This document shows, in pieces, positions 6,601 to 13,377 of a stretch of DNA of 15,320 nucleotides (its first letter is position 1; the number at the start of each line of letters is the position of its first letter). The notes below the pieces were generated by a model. That model made no database searches. It saw nothing but the letters and a program-made list of their open reading frames with translations, and had not been told where the DNA came from. Position numbers and translations under genes: made by a program. The stretch comes from Candidatus Roizmanbacteria bacterium CG_4_10_14_0_2_um_filter_36_35 (lineage in GTDB: Bacteria; Patescibacteriota; Microgenomatia; UBA1406; GWC2-37-13): positions 1 to 15,320 of the forward strand of contig PFOE01000049.1 of the NCBI GenBank assembly GCA_002792355.1, written 5' to 3'.

Positions 6601-8290
6601 ATATCATAACTTGAGGATGATCATAGACAGTAAAGGTCTCCTCTACCCAGTTGTTAGGTAAACTAAAAAAGCGGTAATAATAAGGGTCAAACTGTTTAAT
6701 TTTTTTATATAACGGATTTTTATCCGCCAACAGCTCTTTATAAAACTTACTCATCTTTGGATATTTCTCAGGAACGGTCGAAATACTCCCCCATCCACGG
6801 TTTGACGATAAAATATAATAATCGGCTTTTGCTAACATCTTATTCATTTTCTGCCATTTTTCCGGCGTATCAGGATCAAAAACAGGTAGCTGTTCGCCGG
6901 TAAACTGTTTTTCATAATTATTGACAATCGGCAATGGCAATCCGTCATCCCAAGCCTCACTCAAAATAGATGAACCACTGGGTAAATTTTTGTAAATCCA
7001 CTCCGATGCTTCAACTCTGGTATGTTTATTAAGATAAATCGAGGAGAACATTAAAGGCCAAACCAGAAGAATTACAAGAAGAAAAATAGTAACCAATGTC
7101 ATTCCGAACTTGTTTCGGAATCTCAGATCCTGAAATGAATTCAGGATGACATTTGCTCCTATTCCAGCGAAAATGGCGAAAAACGGATAAAGATAGATGG
7201 TATAACGAATCGATTTAAAAACAGAGACTGATTGATAAATAAAATAACCAACGACCCAAATTAAAATTATCATCAATAAATAGTTTTTGGATTTAAGATG
7301 TGGGTTTGACCCTGCCTGCCGGCAGGCAGGGATTTGCGATTTGAGATTTAAAATTATCCAAACAATTCCAATAAACATCAAAATAAAGTACGGTAAACCT
7401 ACACCAATAAACATTAAATTAACCAGCAAGAAACTTACTGGTTTATTCATCCATTGAACAGCAGGTGGATACCAGATATCTTTTCCTTCAAACGATTTCA
7501 GCTGTTTAATACTACTCACAAAGTCCTGGTTTAAACGAGGATCAAATAAACTGCTATTTTGAAAATAATAAGGATTAGCTAGGCGTAGTGATAAATATAA
7601 AATTACTAAAAATAATAAAATATGACTAGTTTTTTTTGGGTTTTTAAAGAAAATAAAAAATAAAATCAAAGGTAAAATATAAATTGCTGATACTTTAGAA
7701 GCTAGAGCTAAACCAAAGAAAATAGATGATAAAAATAAGTGCCTAATATTATTTTTTAAATAATATTTAAGAGCCAGGTAAAAACTTGCAAACATAAAGA
7801 AATTTAAAAACGTATCAACAGTAAAAAAGTGAGACGATTGAATCGGATAAACGGCGATGGCGTAAAAAAATGCAGCCAAATATTTTAATGAAGAAGAAAA
7901 TTTATAACGTTTTTCTAGCAAAAAAACTGTTTTAAAAACAAATAAAATTATTAACAGATCTAAATAAGCAGAGAGTTTTCTTCCTAAAATTGTAAAATCA
8001 TTGTAATTATCTTTATGATAAAAAACTGCTAAGTATTTATTTAAAACTAATGGAAAATTCCCATAAACGAAAAATTTATAACCAATATTTGCTGGATTTA
8101 TCTTAGAAATAATAGGATTTAAATATTCACCAATATTTTTAGGGAGAGTCATGGCGTTTCCTACCATCGTCAAGAATCTTTCATCCGGATGAAGATGAAA
8201 GTTTTCATCCCAGTTAACATTATTAAAACGAAACCAAAAACCGATTAGTAAAATTAAAAATAAAAATAAAAAATTTTTTAATTTATTCAT
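6578..8290 (-). CDS. Polytopic GT-C glycosyltransferase (PMT/ArnT-like), with two inserted repeats
   Basis: This 570-residue protein has an N-terminal helix (5-20), an external loop with WDEN (27-30) and HPDERF (34-39), and about ten further hydrophobic helices to about residue 420, followed by a soluble C-terminal domain. An early external acidic D-E pair is the catalytic hallmark of phospholipid-linked GT-C transferases (PMT_2/ArnT), which move a sugar from polyprenyl phosphate to protein or lipid outside the cell membrane. It starts 3 bp after the upstream SDR gene, with which it is probably co-transcribed. Two palindromic elements are read in frame: IPACRQAGS (about 318-327) and VILNSFQDLRFRNKFGMT (about 379-397). 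Both lie in stretches between hydrophobic helices, where extra residues are easiest to accept. Donor and acceptor are not known. Confidence 0.78.
   Translation of the reverse strand: MNKLKNFLFLFLILLIGFWFRFNNVNWDENFHLHPDERFLTMVGNAMTLPKNIGEYLNPIISKINPANIGYKFFVYGNFPLVLNKYLAVFYHKDNYNDFTILGRKLSAYLDLLIILFVFKTVFLLEKRYKFSSSLKYLAAFFYAIAVYPIQSSHFFTVDTFLNFFMFASFYLALKYYLKNNIRHLFLSSIFFGLALASKVSAIYILPLILFFIFFKNPKKTSHILLFLVILYLSLRLANPYYFQNSSLFDPRLNQDFVSSIKQLKSFEGKDIWYPPAVQWMNKPVSFLLVNLMFIGVGLPYFILMFIGIVWIILNLKSQIPACRQAGSNPHLKSKNYLLMIILIWVVGYFIYQSVSVFKSIRYTIYLYPFFAIFAGIGANVILNSFQDLRFRNKFGMTLVTIFLLVILLVWPLMFSSIYLNKHTRVEASEWIYKNLPSGSSILSEAWDDGLPLPIVNNYEKQFTGEQLPVFDPDTPEKWQKMNKMLAKADYYILSSNRGWGSISTVPEKYPKMSKFYKELLADKNPLYKKIKQFDPYYYRFFSLPNNWVEETFTVYDHPQVMIYENVKRQ
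7095..7153. repeat. Palindromic element with two hairpins and outer stem, in frame in GT-C gene
   Basis: Outer arms AATGTC (7095-7100) and GACATT (7148-7153) enclose two hairpins: ATTCCGAA/TTCGGAAT (7101-7108 with 7114-7121, loop CTTGT) and ATCCTGAA/TTCAGGAT (7127-7134 with 7140-7147). The whole can fold into a three-way junction in RNA or a cruciform in DNA. On the coding strand it reads VILNSFQDLRFRNKFGMT without a stop. Confidence 0.8.
7310..7331. repeat. 22-bp perfect palindrome, in frame in GT-C gene
   Basis: The arm CCCTGCCTGCC is followed directly by its reverse complement, with the centre at 7320/7321. It is far richer in GC than the surrounding gene. It codes for part of IPACRQAG, a peptide I recognise as recurring inside unrelated CPR proteins. 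Confidence 0.8.
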
Positions 8291-8293
8291 AAA

Positions 8294-9445
8294 TTACATT
8301 GTCTTTTTAATCAATCCCAAAATGCCTTGCTTCCAGCCGACGGTGTGAGTCACGCCGCTACCGCGGGATTTTATTTCTTTATAGTTTTTGAAGTACCAAC
8401 GGTAAGCTTTAATAAGAGCGTCGGAGTTGGAATATTTTGGGTGCCAGTTTAAAGTTTCAGTTAAGCGCTTAACTGAAACAAAAGAATCTTTATCCGCGGT
8501 ATCGTAAACCCACTGATAAAGAGGAGATAATTTAAGTTTTTCAAAAAGCCAGAGAGCTTTTTTGACAAAAAACGCCGGTGTAGGAAAGACTTTGCTTATA
8601 GTTCGAGCTTGTCGAGAACTATTTTTATTATGACTTCTCGACTCACTTCGTTCGCTCGAAGCATAAATAAATACTTTTTCTAAGTCTTTTTTAACCGTAG
8701 TAAATTTCTCCGCTCCGATGTTGAAGGCGCCGTTATATATAAGGTCACCCTTAGGGTGTCCTTGTTGCCTCTGGACACCCTGAGGGTGACCAGAACGGAC
8801 CACAAATAAATATATAGCTTCGACTAAATCGTCAACATCCAAAAGCTGATAACGGTTGTTTCCCGACCCAACAACAGGAATTTTTTTCCCATCATGAATC
8901 CAGTCAAAAAGTATTTCAAAAACCCCTAATCTGTGAGTTCCTAGGAAGGTTTTTGGCCGGATAATCGTTACATTTAATCCCTTTTTTATATAAGAAAAAC
9001 AAAGATTCTCTGCTTCGATTTTGGACTGTCCATAAGAACCAACACCCACTCGCCTATCGTTTTCGTAGATCGGATGTTTTTTAGGAACGCCGTAAACCGC
9101 GGTTGAGGAAACGTAGATGACTCTTTTTACTTTGTTTTTAAAAGACGCCTCAAGAATATTTTTCGTACCGCCAACGTTTATATCAAAAATATCTTTTTCT
9201 TTCCATAATGGCAAAGCAGCTGCGGCATGAATGACATAATCCATGCTTTTAATGTATTGATACATCAAAGTAGAATTTCTTATATCTGCCTTGATGAAAT
9301 GACAGTTTTTTGGGTATTCTTTTTTGTCAAATTCAGCGATATCTAGTAGGGAACAAAAATCTTTGTTCCCTACAAAATGTTCAGAAAAATATTTTGCTAA
9401 ATGCAGTCCTAAGAATCCTGCTCCACCAGTGATAAGAATCTTCAT
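8294..9445 (-). CDS. NAD-dependent epimerase/dehydratase (extended SDR) carrying three inserted palindromes
   Basis: This 383-residue protein has the Rossmann motif GGAGFLG (7-13), the catalytic Ser region VSSTAVYG (112-119) and Y138-x-x-x-K142 in SYGQSK, followed by IIRPKTFLGT (161-170), as in extended SDRs of the 3-beta-HSD/epimerase kind that act on sugar nucleotides or sterol-like substrates. It is about 50 residues longer than I would expect, and three palindromic elements account for most of this: residues about 24-33, about 219-234 (GHPQGVQRQQGHPKGD) and about 262-283 (SSERSESR...SSRQARTI). The catalytic core is intact. The stop lies 3 bp before the next ATG, so it probably forms an operon with the GT-C gene. 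It is only distantly like the epimerase at 227. The substrate is not evident. Confidence 0.82.
   Translation of the reverse strand: MKILITGGAGFLGLHLAKYFSEHFVGNKDFCSLLDIAEFDKKEYPKNCHFIKADIRNSTLMYQYIKSMDYVIHAAAALPLWKEKDIFDINVGGTKNILEASFKNKVKRVIYVSSTAVYGVPKKHPIYENDRRVGVGSYGQSKIEAENLCFSYIKKGLNVTIIRPKTFLGTHRLGVFEILFDWIHDGKKIPVVGSGNNRYQLLDVDDLVEAIYLFVVRSGHPQGVQRQQGHPKGDLIYNGAFNIGAEKFTTVKKDLEKVFIYASSERSESRSHNKNSSRQARTISKVFPTPAFFVKKALWLFEKLKLSPLYQWVYDTADKDSFVSVKRLTETLNWHPKYSNSDALIKAYRWYFKNYKEIKSRGSGVTHTVGWKQGILGLIKKTM
8600..8660. repeat. Palindromic repeat pair, in frame in SDR gene
   Basis: AGTTC (8600-8604) pairs with GAACT (8616-8620) around a centre that again contains CTTGT (8608-8612). The second part contains CTCACTTCGTTCGCTCG (8642-8658), which recurs exactly on the opposite strand in pyrF (13697-13713). 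It codes for SSERSESRSHNKNSSRQAR, low-complexity and unlike the rest of the enzyme. Confidence 0.7.
8743..8791. repeat. 49-bp nested inverted repeat, in frame in SDR gene
   Basis: Outer arms GGTCACCCT/AGGGTGACC (8743-8751 with 8783-8791) and inner arms AGGGTGTCC/GGACACCCT (8753-8761 with 8773-8781) form a 19-bp hairpin with a single mismatch and an 11-base loop. The coding strand reads GHPQGV...GHPKGD, so the peptide is itself a short internal repeat. Confidence 0.82.
9346..9373. repeat. 12-bp perfect inverted repeat, in frame near the SDR start
   Basis: GTAGGGAACAAA (9346-9357) and TTTGTTCCCTAC (9362-9373) are perfectly complementary around a 4-base loop. The element codes for VGNKDFCSL between the first helix and LDIAEFD, the second strand of the Rossmann fold, where other SDRs have only a short turn and strand. 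Confidence 0.7.
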
Positions 9446-9456
9446 AAATCTTTATT

Positions 9457-9483
9457 GTCATCCTGAGCCTGACGAAGGATGAC
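9457..9483. repeat. Intergenic palindromic element A
   Basis: GTCATCCT (9457-9464) pairs with AGGATGAC (9476-9483) around an 11-base loop. The ends match those of the elements inside the GT-C and pyrF genes (GTCAT...ATGAC). It lies 12 bp upstream of the SDR start, and would be in its 5' leader. There is no T-tract next to it, so a terminator role is unlikely. Confidence 0.75.
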
Positions 9484-9489
9484 TAAACA

Positions 9490-9520
9490 TTGTCATGGTT
9501 CGTCGAGCTCACCATGACAA
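9490..9520. repeat. Intergenic palindromic element B
   Basis: TTGTCATGGT (9490-9499) pairs with ACCATGACAA (9511-9520) around an 11-base loop that contains GTCGAGCTC. It follows element A after 6 bp, so the two sit in tandem in the gap between the divergent SDR and HAD genes. Confidence 0.75.
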
Positions 9521-9529
9521 ATAGATAAT

Positions 9530-9541
9530 GTATAATTATAC
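9530..9541. promoter_or_regulatory. Symmetric GTATAATTATAC box, possible two-way -10 element
   Basis: This 12-bp perfect palindrome gives TATAAT on the plus strand (9531-9536, 16 bp before the HAD gene ATG at 9553) and also on the minus strand (9540-9535, about 90 bp before the SDR start at 9445). No strong -35 hexamer is seen on either side. A shared -10 box for two divergent promoters is possible, but AT-rich chance is not excluded. Confidence 0.35.
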
Positions 9542-9552
9542 AAATTTATCTT

Positions 9553-10128
9553 ATGAAAAAAGTCTTAAAAATCGGCTTTGATCTGGACGGGGTTATTTTA
9601 TATAACCCTGTAAGAATCTTTCGGCCTCTGGCGAAAAAATTTCTTAAGCCCATTAAAGCTTCATTTCTTCATCAAAATAAGGACTCTTTTTATTTTCCAA
9701 ACTCTCTTTTTGAACGGTGGCTTTGGAAAATACTTCATAAAACAAGTTTTAGAATTAATACCGGTTATGACGATATAAAAAAATTATCTAAAAATAAAAA
9801 AATAAAAATGTATTTAATCACTGGAAGATATAGTTTCTTAGGGCAAGACTACCATACCTGGTTGAAAAAAATTTCGGCAAAAAAAACATTTATTAAGTGC
9901 TATTACAATAAGCAAAACAAACAACCTAATCAATTCAAAGAAGATATGATAAAGAAATTAAAATTAGATATTTACGTAGAAGATAACTGGGATATTATTG
10001 AAAAACTTAATCATCATACTAAAGCAAAAATATTTTGGTTGACAAATATTTTAGACAGAAATATTCCTTATCAGCTTAAATTTTTTTCTTTGCTAGAAGT
10101 CTGCCGATATCTGAAGAAACTTGTTTAA
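9553..10128 (+). CDS. HAD-superfamily hydrolase-like protein
   Basis: This 191-residue protein shows HAD motif I as IGFDLDGVI (D10 nucleophile, D12 acid/base), motif II as T90 in YLITGR, a probable motif III Lys near 129 (FKEDMIKKL) and the acidic motif IV in YVEDN (141-145). HAD enzymes cleave phosphate esters by an aspartyl-phosphate intermediate, usually with Mg2+. A helical cap of about 50 residues lies between motifs I and II. The substrate cannot be read; a nucleotide or sugar phosphatase is the usual guess for this size. It is the only plus-strand gene in this half of the window, divergent from the SDR gene and with its last 53 bp overlapping the 3' end of the opposing CBS gene. Confidence 0.75.
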   Translation: MKKVLKIGFDLDGVILYNPVRIFRPLAKKFLKPIKASFLHQNKDSFYFPNSLFERWLWKILHKTSFRINTGYDDIKKLSKNKKIKMYLITGRYSFLGQDYHTWLKKISAKKTFIKCYYNKQNKQPNQFKEDMIKKLKLDIYVEDNWDIIEKLNHHTKAKIFWLTNILDRNIPYQLKFFSLLEVCRYLKKLV

Positions 10129-10939
10129 AAAACCCTCCCTTTTCTTCCTTGATATAAAACTTTAGTAAATCTTGGGTAGTAATGATATTAAGAGGCCGTT
10201 TTTCTTTGTCAATAATGACAACACTACCGATTTTTTTATTAATAATAAGGTCGATGACTTCATAAAAGTTTTTATTCTCATCTAAAGTTAAAACGTAAGT
10301 TTTATAAAAATATTTAATTGTTTGGTTGACAAGGTGGGCTTTATTGCCTTTCCTCTCGCCTCTTTTTTCTTTGGCTTTCGGCATTACCATAAAAGAAATC
10401 AAATCATAGTAACTCAAAACTCCCTTGAGTTTTCTTTCATGATTAGTCACTATTAACTTTGAAAATTTATAGGTTTTAAAAAGATTTAAAGCTTCGGCAA
10501 CAGAACTATTATCATATATGGTCACCGGTGGCTTTTTGAACTTTATCATCTCTTTTATTTTGATTTTAAAAATCGGCAGGGTTTTTATATGAGTTAAAAC
10601 CCGCCGCGCCGAAATTATTCCTAAGAATTTTTCCTGCTGATCAAAAACTGGCAGATAATGAATTTTCGATTGATTGAAAAGCTCGGCTACTTTAGTCAAT
10701 GGATAATTAATATAGATTCTTGGCGGGTGGTAAAGACAGTGGGCTACCTTGGTATTACCTGGATAAGAAGATTTTATTAAACAATAATAAGGATTTATGA
10801 CTCCGATAAATTTATCGGTTTGGTCAAAAACAAAGGCGGCGTCGTGTGAAGTCAAAAGCTTGGCTAAAGCGTAAGCAAGATGATCTTCAGGAGAGACTTT
10901 GATAATGTTGTTTTCCTTAAGGATATTCAACAATCTCAT
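10076..10939 (-). CDS. Protein of four CBS domains (two Bateman modules)
   Basis: The 287 residues are nearly all CBS repeats: about 12-58, 72-120, 135-186 and 215-265. Each shows the usual pattern of a short N-terminal strand, a helix with an A/V-E-A/L type turn (LTKVAELF, SSVAEALNLF, NFYEVIDLI) and two strands ending in G-V/I-I (FLGIISARRVL, LKGVLSYYDL). CBS pairs bind adenine nucleotides or SAM and usually regulate an attached enzyme or channel, but here no other domain is attached apart from a charged linker (186-205) and a basic tail. It would be a free-standing cytoplasmic sensor or a partner subunit. It is the last gene of the minus-strand run, 7 bp after the aminopeptidase gene. TATAAC (10951-10946), containing the previous stop, ends 6 bp before its ATG. 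Confidence 0.82.
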   Translation of the reverse strand: MRLLNILKENNIIKVSPEDHLAYALAKLLTSHDAAFVFDQTDKFIGVINPYYCLIKSSYPGNTKVAHCLYHPPRIYINYPLTKVAELFNQSKIHYLPVFDQQEKFLGIISARRVLTHIKTLPIFKIKIKEMIKFKKPPVTIYDNSSVAEALNLFKTYKFSKLIVTNHERKLKGVLSYYDLISFMVMPKAKEKRGERKGNKAHLVNQTIKYFYKTYVLTLDENKNFYEVIDLIINKKIGSVVIIDKEKRPLNIITTQDLLKFYIKEEKGGFFKQVSSDIGRLLAKKKI

Positions 10940-10946
10940 AAATTAG

Positions 10947-12146
10947 TTATATCACAAAAATTCCGTTTTTATAGATGATTTTTTCTGTTCCATTTTTCAT
11001 AATCGCCTCGACGGTTTTTTCTTGAGTATTAATGACGTCAAGGTGTTCGATTGACTCATTAAAACCTAGTTTTTCCCAGTCTTTTTTTGTCATTTTTCTT
11101 ATATCGCCATCATAAGTATCATGATAGGACGAACCAAAGGCCAGGTGGGAATTACCAAACTGGCCGCCGAAATTCTCGTCATATAAAGTATTAGCCATAA
11201 AACGGGAGATCTTGGAAAATCTTTTATCAGTCAGGGAAAACTCTCCGATTTTATTGGCATTTTTTTGAGCTACAAGAGCTTTGAGTAAACTTTCATTTTT
11301 TTCAGCTTTAGTTTTAATAATTATTCCGTCTTTAAATTCAAAATATATTTTTTCAACGATATTGCCGTAGCGGTAAAGCGGAAAATCAAAAAACATCTGG
11401 CCGTTAAATCCTCTCCAATCCGGTGAAGTAAATATTTCAAAAGATGGGATATTAGCTCCTCTCCCTCCTAACCATCGTCTTTTTTCCCCTAAAGTAATAT
11501 AGAGGTCGGTTTTTTCTGAAACAATATGAAATTTTTCAACCGGAAGAGAGTTTAGTTTCAACATTAGATCATCTATCTGTCTGAAAGTTAATTTCCATGT
11601 AGAAATCGGGTTTTCAGATTGCAAATAACAAGCTTTTATAATCTCTTGCCAGAATTCTTTTAGCGTCAACCCTGCCTCTTTAGCCATTCCTTCGGTGCCG
11701 TATAAACATAAAGTCCAGGTCAACTTTCCTTGATCTTCTTTTTGATGGATCCATTGGCGAAGAATATTATTAGCTTTATTGGCTTTAACAATCTTTTTCG
11801 GATCTACGGTTTTCAGTAAAAACGGGTCACGCGGAGCAATAAGATAAATCCTGTGGTCAATCGTGTCAACCAATGACTTTGTATATTTTTTAGGAAAAAA
11901 TTCCAGCTGATCATCGGAGGCCGTATTAAAAAGAACTTTTTGAAACTGTTCCTCACTGCTTTTCACCAGCGGATAAGCGCCTTTTTCCAAAATCCGCTTA
12001 AAAACAGCCAATGACAACGGCAAGGCTTCGGCATCGTATTGAAGATAGATGATTTCTTTTTCTTTAATCCCCTTTCCTTTTCCTAGGGCAAAATCCACTA
12101 TCACCTTGGCATAGTTTTCCAGGATTTTTTTATCAGGAGTAAACAT
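10947..12146 (-). CDS. Aminopeptidase, peptidase family M29 (AmpS/PepS-like)
   Basis: This 399-residue protein aligns by eye with M29 metallo-aminopeptidases over its full length (family about 400). The two-metal site is recognisable: E237 in NIPSFEIFTSP, E302 in IGEFSL, H334 in GNSHLAFG, Y341, H368 and D370 in SIEHLD. Spacings (65, 32, 7, 27, 2) resemble those of the thermophilic family members. The usual W in H-W-D is L here. It removes N-terminal residues from peptides in the cytoplasm with Co, Zn or Mn, a peptide-recycling role. It lies 10 bp after the PRTase-like gene in an operon-like run; TATAAT (12161-12156) overlaps that gene's stop and ends 9 bp before this ATG. No Shine-Dalgarno sequence is visible. 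Confidence 0.88.
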   Translation of the reverse strand: MFTPDKKILENYAKVIVDFALGKGKGIKEKEIIYLQYDAEALPLSLAVFKRILEKGAYPLVKSSEEQFQKVLFNTASDDQLEFFPKKYTKSLVDTIDHRIYLIAPRDPFLLKTVDPKKIVKANKANNILRQWIHQKEDQGKLTWTLCLYGTEGMAKEAGLTLKEFWQEIIKACYLQSENPISTWKLTFRQIDDLMLKLNSLPVEKFHIVSEKTDLYITLGEKRRWLGGRGANIPSFEIFTSPDWRGFNGQMFFDFPLYRYGNIVEKIYFEFKDGIIIKTKAEKNESLLKALVAQKNANKIGEFSLTDKRFSKISRFMANTLYDENFGGQFGNSHLAFGSSYHDTYDGDIRKMTKKDWEKLGFNESIEHLDVINTQEKTVEAIMKNGTEKIIYKNGIFVI

Positions 12147-12156
12147 AAGAAATAAA

Positions 12157-13329
12157 TTATAGCATTATTTCTATGGGTAAATCTTTGAGTAAAACCCCAT
12201 AACCGAATTCTTCTGTCCAGCGTCTTTTGGCAGAAAAAACTATCTCGGAAAAATCACTTGATAGATTTTTATTGTTAAAATAATGATGGTAAGCTCTCAT
12301 TAAATATCCTCCGTTGCTTAAATACAATAGATGCTGATTGTCTTCTTTATTATACTTCGGATTTTGAAAATCGCTACCGTTTTGGCCTCCGTGGTTATCT
12401 GCCCGATAATGATTCCAGAGGGCAATAATTGGAGCTCCATCAGGCACCCGTTCTGGGATTAACTTACCAAACTCTCCCATATCTCCAACAACCTGTTTTC
12501 CTTTGAGAGCTAAGATTTCTTTTTTCTTTTCAGGAAATAATTCCGTCAATTCTGTTATTAATTCATTTGGGTAAATAATATAATTAGCGTGTTCATAACC
12601 TATGTCTCTTTTTATCCCTTGAGACAAACCAAAAGCCAAGTAACCAACGTTTAGTTCAATATTAATTCCATTCTCTTGGGCAAATTTTTTTAATAGAAAA
12701 ACTCCTTGTGCTGTAGCAACAGCAACATCAATTGTTATTTTTCCAAGATTTTTATCAAACTCAGATCTTTCAGCTAGAGTTTTAATCACTCCAGCTAAAG
12801 TATCACCAGAAGCCAAACAGTCTTCAATAATCCTCAAAGGAGCATTAGTTTGAGATCTAAGCAAAGGTTCCATTATGTGGGATAAATTATCTTGATAGAT
12901 CATTCTATTTACAGAATTGTCTGTCCCCAAAGCGGCATATTCAGATATTTTCATTGCGTGTTGGTTGGTTGAACCGTGAAAAACTCTTAAGTTAAAGTTA
13001 TCTTCATTAGAAGAAAACGTTAGGTCATTTTCTCCTCCTAAATGATTTCCTAATAATCTTTTTTTTTCGTCTTTTTGAACTTCTCTATTTGAAAAGCTGG
13101 TAATAAATGTCTCTGGTGAAATATAACTACCGGGTAAAGTATGAGCGACACTTTCAGGGAGTTTGACAAAAAACTGTCCAGTTTCTTTAACTTTTTCAGC
13201 GTCTGAAAAAAAAGTTACTTCTATAAGTTCTTGATGGTTACCATTTAAAATAAGATCATTGACATGAAAAGAATTTTCTTTTAAAGTCTTTAAAAAAACA
13301 TTTCCCCTTCTTAGAGCTTCTGAGGTCAT
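12157..13329 (-). CDS. Unrecognised protein with phosphoribosyltransferase-like loop
   Basis: I do not recognise this as a named family. The clearest motif is RIIEDCLASGDTLAG (180-194 counting from the upstream TTG), which has the acidic pair and S-G-D-T loop of type I phosphoribosyltransferases; the following ITIDVAVATAQGVFLLKKF resembles the strand and A/P-x-G-x-x-x-L turn of uracil-type PRTases. About 165 residues before it and 150 after it (with ALWNHYRADNHGGQNG and SAKRRWTEEFGYG) have no match I can name. It follows pyrF by a few bases, so a link to pyrimidine or PRPP metabolism is a fair guess only. The start is uncertain: an in-frame TTG at 13371, ATG at 13344 and ATG at 13329. I chose 13329 because the TTG lies in a TTGACA-17-TAGAAT promoter-like sequence; the longer form would have 404 residues, the shorter 390. 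Confidence 0.6.
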   Translation of the reverse strand: MTSEALRRGNVFLKTLKENSFHVNDLILNGNHQELIEVTFFSDAEKVKETGQFFVKLPESVAHTLPGSYISPETFITSFSNREVQKDEKKRLLGNHLGGENDLTFSSNEDNFNLRVFHGSTNQHAMKISEYAALGTDNSVNRMIYQDNLSHIMEPLLRSQTNAPLRIIEDCLASGDTLAGVIKTLAERSEFDKNLGKITIDVAVATAQGVFLLKKFAQENGINIELNVGYLAFGLSQGIKRDIGYEHANYIIYPNELITELTELFPEKKKEILALKGKQVVGDMGEFGKLIPERVPDGAPIIALWNHYRADNHGGQNGSDFQNPKYNKEDNQHLLYLSNGGYLMRAYHHYFNNKNLSSDFSEIVFSAKRRWTEEFGYGVLLKDLPIEIML

Positions 13330-13342
13330 AAATATTTTCGTC

Positions 13343-13371
13343 ATTCTATATATTTTTTGTTTTAATGTCAA
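13343..13371 (-). promoter_or_regulatory. Probable sigma70-type promoter, TTGACA-17-TAGAAT
   Basis: On the minus strand a perfect TTGACA (13371-13366) is separated by exactly 17 bp from TAGAAT (13348-13343). Transcription would begin near 13336, about 7 bases before the ATG at 13329. This is the best promoter match in the window and would serve the PRTase-like gene and those after it independently of pyrF. Confidence 0.55.
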
Positions 13372-13377
13372 GCTAAA

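Noticed and set aside
9457..9520. Tandem hairpins considered as a bidirectional terminator
   Set aside because: They lie between divergent, not convergent, genes and have no flanking T-tracts.
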